Part shown: positions 1-6,921 of the stretch, piece after piece
Layout of the letters: the number at the start of each line of letters is the position of its first letter
Numbering within the stretch: the first letter of the stretch is position 1
Source of the DNA: Deltaproteobacteria bacterium
GTDB taxonomy: Bacteria; Desulfobacterota_D; UBA1144; Nemesobacterales; UBA2774
Direction of reading: 5' to 3'
DNA length: 64,000 nt
NCBI GenBank assembly: GCA_029262275.1
Contig: JAJCZS010000029.1
Coordinates: 186,001 to 250,000 of the forward strand
Made by a program: the position numbers and the translations under genes
The notes under the pieces: model-generated
What the model saw: the letters and a program-made list of their open reading frames with translations, nothing else
Databases searched by the model: none
What the model was told of the DNA's origin: nothing

Positions 1-515
1 TAGTCCCCAAGGGTAACTCCGCTTTTTATTGTGTCAGGAGATGTTTTATATACAACAAAACCTGAGCCGCCGTGATTTATATATTGATCTGTGCTTATAA
101 CATCGAGTTTAGGTGGAACAAGATCAAGATTAACTTTTTGGTTTATTTTGGTCTTATTACCTGAGAAGATTTTAAGCCTGGATCTATCCTCAGCACTGAC
201 TTTAAGCTCAGCCGGACCGCCTTTTACACCAAGTTTTTTAGGATCTAGTTTTACAGTAATCTTGTCGCCTTTAATACCTTCAGGGTAATTTTTGTTCACC
301 AATATTGATTCCCCATGGGCACCGGATAAAACCACACTCACGTTCTTAAGCCCCTTCCCTTCATCCGACACTTCAATATCAAAGGGACGCGTTCCTATGT
401 TTTCTGATTCGAGCTTTATATCAATCTTTGGTGATGACCACTCGATCTCAGGATAAACATATATAAATCCACCTACTATCAAGACTAAAAGAACTATATA
501 GAAAAATTTTTTCAT
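1..515 (-). CDS. Envelope-anchored M23-type peptidase, N-terminal part (truncated by window edge)
   Basis: The frame is open from the ATG at 515 to the window edge, so only about 171 N-terminal residues are seen. It begins with MKKFFYIVLLVLIVGG, an uncleaved signal anchor, followed by a beta-rich region ending in YINHGGSGFVVYKTSPDT. From memory of the family, this HGGSGFVVY block precedes the LytM domain in M23 metallopeptidases of deltaproteobacteria-like genomes. The catalytic domain would lie outside the window, so its peptidoglycan endopeptidase role is inferred. It is followed on the same strand (upstream side) by a small gene ending 45 bases away. Confidence 0.6.
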   Translation of the reverse strand, partial: MKKFFYIVLLVLIVGGFIYVYPEIEWSSPKIDIKLESENIGTRPFDIEVSDEGKGLKNVSVVLSGAHGESILVNKNYPEGIKGDKITVKLDPKKLGVKGGPAELKVSAEDRSRLKIFSGNKTKINQKVNLDLVPPKLDVISTDQYINHGGSGFVVYKTSPDTIKSGVTLGD

Positions 516-559
516 AACTTATATCCCCTCTTATTGTTATATAGGATCTAAAACATTTA

Positions 560-844
560 CTAGAAATAATTTATAATTTCACTGCCGTATTCAGGGAAAT
601 AGCGGGAAATTATCGAAATATTAAAACTGCTTAAGATTGATTCTTTTGACTCTCTTTCAAGCAAGAATTCAAAAGAGCATTGTATGAACTCTTGCGGAGT
701 GATTTTGCCATCTGTGAGATTTTGATACTCATCGCGATTTAGTTCCACTTTATGCGTAGTTTGAGAATCCTCTTCAATCACATCGACTTTGAACTTAAAT
801 ATCTCATCATTTGACTGGGCAGCTTGAACTACAATATTAGCCAT
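560..844 (-). CDS. Conserved hypothetical protein, 94 aa
   Basis: A small soluble acidic protein of 94 residues with no signal or membrane segment. The central and C-terminal part (ELNRDEYQNLT, then QCSFEFLLERESKESIL and ISRYFPEY) looks like a compact conserved fold that I recall seeing in uncharacterised bacterial proteins, but I cannot name a family. An AGG lies about 8 bases before the ATG. It is transcribed divergently from the GNAT gene at 919 across a 74-base AT-rich spacer holding a TATAAT. Function unknown. Confidence 0.6.
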   Translation of the reverse strand: MANIVVQAAQSNDEIFKFKVDVIEEDSQTTHKVELNRDEYQNLTDGKITPQEFIQCSFEFLLERESKESILSSFNISIISRYFPEYGSEIINYF

Positions 845-918
845 TAGTTACCTGCTTTGATTGTTATTTGGAAATATTATAACCTAGACTAAAATGACCA
901 GAAACAAGTTTTTACACA

Positions 919-1533
919 ATGCCCATGGAAATTAGAAAATTCGACGTACAAACTCATGACCTAAATACTGTATCTGACCTTATTCTACAGGCATATAGTG
1001 AGTCTGGGCAAGAAATTTCATATGACGAAAATTCAAGACAAATAGTTAAAGATTTGGTTGAGATAGGGAACAATTTCCTAGGTCATGAAAATATCTACCT
1101 CTGTTTTAGTGATAACACAGTGTCAGGCCTTGTTATTGGCTACACAGGAAAATCATACAGCAAAGTACAAACGTTGTTTGGTCTCCTAATAAGACTGAAA
1201 CTCTCGCAAGTTATAAGCTACCTACTAATTGGCTCTCAATTATTTGATGCTATATACACACCGAACCTTAAAGAGGACGATTTTTATATAAGTGTGATAG
1301 TTGTGGATGAAGAATATAGGAACATGGGCATCGGGGCATTCATGCTCAAAGAGGCCGTTAGGATTGCAAAGGAAAAAGAGTGCAATAAAATTGTTCTTGA
1401 TGTTGATAGAGACAATACCGCAGCTCAATCACTATATAAGAAATTTGGTTTCATCAAGATTAACGAGAGTCTTAAATATAAATCACAAAATTCAGAGAGC
1501 AATTACTGTTCGATGGAATACACATTAAGTTAA
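919..1533 (+). CDS. GNAT family N-acetyltransferase
   Basis: A 204-residue acyl-CoA-dependent N-acetyltransferase. The acetyl-CoA-binding motif A is clear: VVDEEYRNMGIGAFML around residues 128-143, with the R-x-x-G-x-G/A signature, followed by DRDNTAAQSLYKKFGF, the typical motif B. The substrate cannot be read from the sequence. The middle (residues about 60-120) is more hydrophobic than usual and divergent. No good Shine-Dalgarno precedes the ATG; a possible promoter TTTGGA-17-TAAAAT lies about 26 bases upstream. The nuclease gene begins 12 bases after its stop, so the two are probably co-transcribed. Confidence 0.85.
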   Translation: MPMEIRKFDVQTHDLNTVSDLILQAYSESGQEISYDENSRQIVKDLVEIGNNFLGHENIYLCFSDNTVSGLVIGYTGKSYSKVQTLFGLLIRLKLSQVISYLLIGSQLFDAIYTPNLKEDDFYISVIVVDEEYRNMGIGAFMLKEAVRIAKEKECNKIVLDVDRDNTAAQSLYKKFGFIKINESLKYKSQNSESNYCSMEYTLS

Positions 1534-1545
1534 TGGTGCTTTACT

Positions 1546-2472
1546 ATGGCTGATTTTAAAAATGAATTTAGCTGGTCCTATTCAAGAGACGTGCTCTTTA
1601 AAGAGTGTAAAAGAGAGTATTACTACAATTATTACGGCTCATGGGGCGGCTGGGAAAAAAATAGAGCAGACTCTGTTACAAGAACTCTTTATGTACTAAA
1701 GAATCTGCAAAACCGTTGGCAGTGGAAGGGATCCGCTGTTCATGATGAGATTGAGAGAATATTAAAAGAGCTTGTTAGCACAGGAAAACTAACCCCTCTC
1801 GATAAATCAAAAGAGAGAGTAACAGAGATTATGAGAAGTGACTTTAGGTCTTCTCGTAATGGTTCTTACTGGAACAAAAGCGGCAGCCTGCGAAATGAAC
1901 CCGGGCTTTATGAGCACGAGTACAGACCAGAAATACCAGATCAGATCTGGAAGAGAAATTATGATGAGGTTATGCTGTGTTTAGATAATTTTTACGAGTC
2001 CTCAGTGATTGAAGAAGTATCTAGTCTTCCCAAAGAGGTTATCTGCTCCATAGAAAGTATGACTGGGTCATATTTTTCATTTAATACTGAGCTATATTAC
2101 GTTAAGCTGGATTTGGCTTATAGTATTGGAGATAGCATCAAGATTTACGATTGGAAAACTGGATCTGGGGATGCGAATGACCTGCAGTTCTTGATATATG
2201 CCTTGTATGCACTTGAAGAGCTCGACTTTGATTTGGACAAAATTAGCGTCACGGAGCTAAATCTTTTTGAGAACTATACAAGAATTCACACTTTTACCCA
2301 AGAACAAATAGATTATGCAAGAAACTACATTAACCAGAGCATAGATGGTATGAAGAGTTATCTGAGCAATCAGGAAGAAAATGAAGCAAATATGACCAAT
2401 TTCCCAAGAACAGAGGATAGAAAAACTTGTGAACTGTGCAAATTTCAGAAAATTTGCTTTGATTTAGACTAA
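1546..2472 (+). CDS. PD-(D/E)XK nuclease of the Cas4/AddB (RecB-like) type, probable 4Fe-4S
   Basis: A 308-residue stand-alone nuclease of the RecB/Cas4 superfamily. The N-terminus has the family box FSWSYSRDVLFKECKREYYYNYYG, with Cys21. The active site is visible as Asp189 in VKLDLAYS, then Asp202 and Lys204 in IYDWKTG, then Gln in DLQFLIYAL. The C-terminus carries CELCKFQKIC, giving Cys295, Cys298 and Cys304. C-Xn-CxxC-x5-C is the iron-sulfur pattern of Cas4, AddB and Dna2. No cas genes or helicase are nearby, so a general DNA repair or processing role is inferred rather than CRISPR adaptation. Likely co-transcribed with the GNAT gene just upstream. Confidence 0.85.
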   Translation: MADFKNEFSWSYSRDVLFKECKREYYYNYYGSWGGWEKNRADSVTRTLYVLKNLQNRWQWKGSAVHDEIERILKELVSTGKLTPLDKSKERVTEIMRSDFRSSRNGSYWNKSGSLRNEPGLYEHEYRPEIPDQIWKRNYDEVMLCLDNFYESSVIEEVSSLPKEVICSIESMTGSYFSFNTELYYVKLDLAYSIGDSIKIYDWKTGSGDANDLQFLIYALYALEELDFDLDKISVTELNLFENYTRIHTFTQEQIDYARNYINQSIDGMKSYLSNQEENEANMTNFPRTEDRKTCELCKFQKICFDLD

Positions 2473-2565
2473 AAATTAATAGCTATGAGCATTTGACTAT
2501 GAAATTCATCTTAATTAAAGTATGCAGGATAGCTATAAAGCAATACATTACATAGTGAACGTAAA

Positions 2566-3909
2566 ATGGCAGAACTAATAAAAAAAGTTCGTGACTTTCT
2601 AACAAAAGATATATGGCATCTGGATACCTCTACTCTAAATAGAACCCGATCCTCTCTAGTTTATCTTGTCAAACTCATCTATGCGACTATCAAGGGATAT
2701 ACAGAGAATGAACTAGCGTTAAGAGCCATGGGGCTCGTTTATACTACTTTACTTTCCATAGTTCCTCTTCTGGCATTTAGTGTCTCAATATTAAAAGCCT
2801 TTGGAGTGGTTGAAAACCAGTTGCAACCCTTTCTAGCTAACTTCTTAGAGCCGCTTGGGGATAAAGGATCGGAAATAACGAGTCAGATTATCGGATTTAT
2901 CGATAACATAAATTTTGGAGTTTTAGGTGTAGTAGGTCTCCTGCTTCTCATATATACCTCAGTCTCTCTTATTATGAAGATTGAAGACTCAATGAACCAT
3001 ATCTGGAACGTAAGAAGAGGTAGAAGCATTGTTAGAAGATTTAGCGACTATATAACTATATTGCTCCTAGGTCCGGTTCTTATGTTCGCAGCAATAGGTC
3101 TGACGGCTTCATTTGAAAGCAATGCTGTTGTTCAAAAAGTGCTTGAGATTGAGCCACTTGGAACATTGGTATTATTTGCAGGCAAATTCATACCTTACCT
3201 ATTTGTATTTATGGTTTTCACATTCATCTACATAATTATTCCAAATACGAAGGTCAACTTTAAGTCTGCTCTTATTGGTGGTGCAGTAGCCGGTATAGCA
3301 TGGCAGACAACAGGCTGGGTATTTGCATTCTCAGTAGCAAAATCTACTAAATATGCGGCTATTTATTCAAGCCTTGCGGTATTAATACTATTTATGCTCT
3401 GGTTATATGTAAACTGGTTGATACTCCTAGCTGGCGCCCAGATTACGTACTGCCATCAAAACCTAAAAACGCTTGATTTAGGCCGAACTATATTTCAGCT
3501 AAGCAGTAAGGTCAAAGAAAAACTAGCTTTCATGGTTATGTATCTAATAGGCTACAACTTCTATCACGATAAGGAAAAATGGACTCATGATAGTCTTATT
3601 AAGTATTTGGAGCTGCCAAGAGAATCTATTGAAGATACGATCAAAGAGCTTGAGGACAAGAATTTATTAATTGAAATTGGTGAGGATCAGCCCTACTATC
3701 TCCCAGCAAAAGATATTGAATCAATTAAGCTCTCTGAAATTTTAGACTCTGCAAGAGTAAATAGGGAAACTGAGGTCCTAGAAAGCAATCACTTATCTAA
3801 GCCCGAGGTAGACCGGATAACAGATAAAATAGAGGACGCAATACATACGTCACTTGGAGATTTGACCTTAAGAGATATAGTTGTTAAAAAAGCAGATGAA
3901 AGTTCTTAG
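2566..3909 (+). CDS. YihY/virulence factor BrkB family membrane protein with C-terminal extension
   Basis: A 447-residue inner-membrane protein. Residues about 35-300 are the YihY/BrkB core: a hydrophilic start, NELALRAMGLVYTTLLSIVPLLAF, and further helices including the IYSSLAVLILFMLWLYVNWLILLAGAQ end typical of the family (about six membrane segments). Residues about 310-447 form a soluble extension with a winged-helix look (YLELPRESIEDTIKELEDKNLLIE), as in longer family members. The family is often mislabelled RNase BN; its true function is unsettled. The gene stands alone and converges on the lectin gene at 3931. Confidence 0.88.
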   Translation: MAELIKKVRDFLTKDIWHLDTSTLNRTRSSLVYLVKLIYATIKGYTENELALRAMGLVYTTLLSIVPLLAFSVSILKAFGVVENQLQPFLANFLEPLGDKGSEITSQIIGFIDNINFGVLGVVGLLLLIYTSVSLIMKIEDSMNHIWNVRRGRSIVRRFSDYITILLLGPVLMFAAIGLTASFESNAVVQKVLEIEPLGTLVLFAGKFIPYLFVFMVFTFIYIIIPNTKVNFKSALIGGAVAGIAWQTTGWVFAFSVAKSTKYAAIYSSLAVLILFMLWLYVNWLILLAGAQITYCHQNLKTLDLGRTIFQLSSKVKEKLAFMVMYLIGYNFYHDKEKWTHDSLIKYLELPRESIEDTIKELEDKNLLIEIGEDQPYYLPAKDIESIKLSEILDSARVNRETEVLESNHLSKPEVDRITDKIEDAIHTSLGDLTLRDIVVKKADESS

Positions 3910-3913
3910 TTTG

Positions 3914-3938
3914 GTAATTAATATTAGCTATTAATTAC
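3914..3938. terminator. AT-rich hairpin between convergent genes
   Basis: GTAATTAATA, loop TTAGC, TATTAATTAC: a perfect 10-bp stem between the convergent yihY and lectin genes, overlapping the lectin stop codon. It lacks GC pairs and a clear U-tract, so a terminator role is only plausible. Confidence 0.35.
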
Positions 3939-4740
3939 ACCTTAGCCTTCCGTTATCATTCCAAATACCATTATTGCAGTTCTTATATTTAATGCTTGAG
4001 TGTTTCCATCTGCCATTATCATTCTTACAATCGGCTTCAAGCACTTTTCCTTCCATGTAGAGATTTTTACATGATTTCTTGTAACTGCCTTTAGGGTAAT
4101 TTGAATTGTTACCGCCACCGCAAACTAATTTTCCATTATTGTTTTTTATATCTTTATTACATCCTTTGTAATTCATTGATGTTTTATTCCAACCACCATT
4201 ATTCTTCTTACAGTTTGAATACAGAGTAGAGCCCTCGACATATGAATTTTTACAAGTGTCTCTGTAGCTGCCCTTAGGTATTTTCCCGCCCTGACCGCCA
4301 CAGCTAAGCTCGCCGTTGTTGTTGCTTATATCACTCTTACATTTTTTATAATTAATATTTGTCTTATTCCAAGAGCCGTTTCGCGTCTCGCACTTAGCCC
4401 TTAATTTATTGCCATCCACCTTTATGTCTTTGCATGAGTTTTGATAGCTGCCAGAAGGAGGCTTTGGCCCGGGTTTCTTTTTACAGTTAAGTTTCCCATT
4501 ATCATTTGAGATATCCCCTTCACACTCTTCGTATTTCAATGCTGATCTTATGTATCCTCCGTTCTTGTTCTTACACAAGGCCGACAACACGTTACTCATC
4601 ATTACATCTATATCTTTACAGCTATTTTTGTAACTACCATCCGGTGGTTCAGCACTTTGAGCACCCGTATGGGGGAAAATGGCAAACATAAGAACTAATA
4701 CAGGTATAGCAAAGAAATAATATGGGAATTTTACATTCAT
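3931..4740 (-). CDS. Secreted cyanovirin-N homology (CVNH) repeat lectin
   Basis: A 269-residue exported protein (signal segment in residues 1-30) consisting of four tandem units of about 51 residues at 35-86, 97-147, 157-207 and 217-268. Each unit follows GSY-x2-(S/T)CK ... C(K/E) ... NG-x-W ... YK-x-C ... NNG-x-L-x-C, with four Cys per unit. This is the repeat that, taken twice, builds one cyanovirin-N domain, so the protein equals about two CVNH domains joined by Gly/Pro linkers. CVNH proteins bind oligomannose-type glycans; the target here is unknown. GGAGG lies 7 bases before the ATG. It ends a minus-strand group with two lipoproteins. Confidence 0.85.
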   Translation of the reverse strand: MNVKFPYYFFAIPVLVLMFAIFPHTGAQSAEPPDGSYKNSCKDIDVMMSNVLSALCKNKNGGYIRSALKYEECEGDISNDNGKLNCKKKPGPKPPSGSYQNSCKDIKVDGNKLRAKCETRNGSWNKTNINYKKCKSDISNNNGELSCGGQGGKIPKGSYRDTCKNSYVEGSTLYSNCKKNNGGWNKTSMNYKGCNKDIKNNNGKLVCGGGNNSNYPKGSYKKSCKNLYMEGKVLEADCKNDNGRWKHSSIKYKNCNNGIWNDNGRLRCN

Positions 4741-4773
4741 TTAAGATCCTCCAGAATCCAACAACGATACAAT

Positions 4774-5019
4774 CTATTTGTCGTACAACCCACCTTCACT
4801 TTGCGGGTCTTCAGTTTTCCCCTTCATCTGTCTTACTGAATCATCATAGGAGTCTTTATACGCATCACACTTTAGCTGGTTATCAGGATAGTTCTCCAGA
4901 CACTCTTCGTATGCTGACTTGCTAGCTTGTTTTTCTTTTAACGGGCGCTTCCATTCCATACCGCCACCACATGAAGCAAGAAACAAAACAGGAACTATTA
5001 ACAATATCCATTTATACAT
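4774..5019 (-). CDS. Small lipoprotein, 81 aa
   Basis: Begins MYKWILLIVPVLFLASCGGG, a lipoprotein signal with lipobox LASC; the mature part is short, charged and has two more Cys (EECLENYPDNQLKCDAYKDSYD). I start at the ATG at 5019 because AAGGAG stands 6 bases before it; a TTG one codon earlier is less likely. The gene lies 33 bases upstream of the CVNH gene on the same strand and may be co-transcribed with it. No family recognised. Confidence 0.72.
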   Translation of the reverse strand: MYKWILLIVPVLFLASCGGGMEWKRPLKEKQASKSAYEECLENYPDNQLKCDAYKDSYDDSVRQMKGKTEDPQSEGGLYDK

Positions 5020-5154
5020 CAAAAACTCCTTTCCCCCTTAAGATAGTCTATTTCTATAGACCAAGACAATCAGAAAAGGCTCTACTTATTCAACAAAACC
5101 CGTTCTTCCATATTCTTAACAAAAAAACCTTGAAATCTTTCTTTTAAAAACCTG

Positions 5155-5538
5155 TTAGTTTAAAACGTTATAACCTCTGCCAACCATACAGTTACGATAG
5201 ATTTGTTCATAACCCTTCTCGCTATCGTAAACACCCTTAGCTCCGCCCGCAACACCACCAATTACGGCACCGTATGCAAGACCCTTCACTGCATTTCCCG
5301 CTATAGCTCCGATCAAGGCCCCTGTTCCTGTTCCAACAGCACCGCCTACTACGGTGTCTTTGGCCGTATCTTTCCACCCAGGTGCACCTTGCTTGGCAAT
5401 GGCTCTGCACTCTGCCTGGTCTCTATAATATCTATCGCTATTATTCACACTTCCAGGATCTATAACTGGTGAATATGTCTGACATCCTAGAACAGCAACT
5501 ACTGAAAATATAGGAATTAGTAATAATAGTTTTTTCAA
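5155..5538 (-). CDS. Glycine-zipper lipoprotein (SlyB/17 kDa antigen-like)
   Basis: About 127 residues. A TTG start at 5538 is chosen because GGAGG (5547-5551) sits 8 bases upstream and the product then opens with a proper lipoprotein signal, KKLLLLIPIFSVVAVLGCQ. The longer ATG start at 5589 would add 17 residues and bury the signal. The middle, about residues 55-105, is a Gly/Ala-rich double-glycine-zipper stretch (GGAVGTGTGALIGAIAGNAV, then YGAVIGGVAGGAKG) with EKGYEQIYRNCMVGRGY at the end, typical of outer-membrane glycine-zipper lipoproteins. Structural envelope role inferred. Confidence 0.8.
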   Translation of the reverse strand: MKKLLLLIPIFSVVAVLGCQTYSPVIDPGSVNNSDRYYRDQAECRAIAKQGAPGWKDTAKDTVVGGAVGTGTGALIGAIAGNAVKGLAYGAVIGGVAGGAKGVYDSEKGYEQIYRNCMVGRGYNVLN

Positions 5539-5600
5539 TTTAATAACCTCCGTATTTAAGTTAAGTTCATCTATTTGCCTAGAAAACATATAATAATAGT

Positions 5601-6272
5601 TTATGGTGCGACTTGTTCTTCTGCAACTATTACATGATCACTACCTATTGGATCACCAAGTGTAAAACCTTTCAAAGGCTTATACTCTCCAAGTTTATAG
5701 TCACGTATAGTCAACACGCATTTACTCTTACTGTTTTCGGGGTAACAAGAATATGAGATATTGGAGGCCGCCACTTGGTCATTGTCACCTTCAACATGAG
5801 TAGAAGGTATTAGACCAAAATTATATATATCGAATCCGCCTTTGTCATTCTTCGATGCTACAAATTGCCCAAGGAATTCTGAATCTCTTGTAGTTAGGGG
5901 TTCTGCGCCCGGACTTTCGACAGTCAGCATCCTTAATTCTTCAAAGATGAAGGCAGAATCACCAAGAGTATTTACTCTATCTAGCACTTGTAGTGTTTTT
6001 TTCTGAACCATCTCACCATTTTTGGTAGTTGTAATAACTACCGTTACAGGGATATCAAAATCGCCCTGAGCTAAATCTGTAGCCTGTCCATACTGCCTCT
6101 GGGTAGTAACAGTAACTCCGTCTTGCTCAGCTTGAGAGACCAGGGTTTTTCCAGCTAATAGGCTATCGTACATTTGCCTAAGTTCAGATGTTGACAACTG
6201 TTGGGCATGCAAATTTATTCCGCCCACGAATATAAACAAAATAAGGGCTAATGACATTATGATTTTACTCAT
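5601..6272 (-). CDS. Secreted hypothetical protein, 223 aa
   Basis: A signal peptide (residues 1-23, ending LHAQ) is followed by a soluble beta-rich region of about 200 residues with no membrane helix. Two Cys near the C-terminus (SYSCYPENSKSKCVLTI) probably form a disulfide. A full-strength ribosome site, AAGGAGGT, lies just before the ATG, so strong translation is likely. It is the first gene of the minus-strand envelope group 3931-6272, 62 bases before the glycine-zipper start. I recognise no family. Confidence 0.65.
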   Translation of the reverse strand: MSKIIMSLALILFIFVGGINLHAQQLSTSELRQMYDSLLAGKTLVSQAEQDGVTVTTQRQYGQATDLAQGDFDIPVTVVITTTKNGEMVQKKTLQVLDRVNTLGDSAFIFEELRMLTVESPGAEPLTTRDSEFLGQFVASKNDKGGFDIYNFGLIPSTHVEGDNDQVAASNISYSCYPENSKSKCVLTIRDYKLGEYKPLKGFTLGDPIGSDHVIVAEEQVAP

Positions 6273-6387
6273 AACTACCTCCTTGGTTGGTATTTTAAAA
6301 TCCGCCTTAACTAAAAACCATTCTAACTATAAAGGATAACCAATTCAAGAGGTTTATCGCTTAATTTAATTGCCGATACCGTTTATG

Positions 6388-6393
6388 TATAAT
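6388..6393 (+). promoter_or_regulatory. -10 box (TATAAT) 6 bases before the VIT-family ATG
   Basis: A consensus TATAAT ends 6 bases before the ATG at 6400. There is no Shine-Dalgarno and only a weak -35 (TTTAAT or TTAATT). If this -10 is used, transcription would start at or next to the ATG, giving a leaderless mRNA. Confidence 0.45.
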
Positions 6394-6399
6394 TAAATT

Positions 6400-6918
6400 A
6401 TGGACCATAACAAAACCCAGAGCAAAACTTCTAATTCTGAACCTGAGGATAAAAGAAAAAGGTTTATTCTTCAGATAGTACAGCCAGGGTTGGCCGGATT
6501 GATGGATGGAACAGTTTCATCATTAGCGCCTCTATTTGCAGCGGCTTTGGCAACTCAAGATAGCAAAACAGCTTTTCTTGTCGGATTGGCTACAGCGGTG
6601 GGAGCCGGGATAAGTATGGCATTCTCTGAAGCATTATCAGATGACGGGGTTATAAGTGGGCGTGGGAGCCCGTGGTTAAGAGGGGTAGTAGAGGGAGGGA
6701 TGACTTTCCTTGGAGCAATTGGTCATGCATTGCCGTTTCTAATCCCACATTTCTGGACAGCATTTATAGTGGCCTCTGTGGTAGTGGCAATAGAGTTGAT
6801 TGTTATTGCATATATTAGAAACAAGTATATGGATACTCCTTTCTTAAGGGCTGCTTTTCAGATAATTGTTGGAGGGGTCATTGTTCTTACGGCAGGGATT
6901 TTAATAGGAAAATCATAA
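6400..6918 (+). CDS. VIT1/CCC1-type membrane transporter (iron/manganese)
   Basis: A 172-residue integral membrane protein. Residues 1-25 are hydrophilic; about five membrane segments follow. FILQIVQPGLAGLMDGTVSSLAPLFAAAL matches the first helix of VIT/CCC1 transporters with its conserved Asp/Gly face, and AGISMAFSEALSDDG corresponds to the second helix with a conserved acidic residue. The family exports Fe2+/Mn2+ from the cytoplasm; a metal-detoxification role is inferred, the ion is not readable. It resembles the membrane half of MbfA-type exporters but lacks the ferritin-like N-domain. It may be leaderless. Confidence 0.8.
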   Translation: MDHNKTQSKTSNSEPEDKRKRFILQIVQPGLAGLMDGTVSSLAPLFAAALATQDSKTAFLVGLATAVGAGISMAFSEALSDDGVISGRGSPWLRGVVEGGMTFLGAIGHALPFLIPHFWTAFIVASVVVAIELIVIAYIRNKYMDTPFLRAAFQIIVGGVIVLTAGILIGKS

Positions 6919-6921
6919 GCA

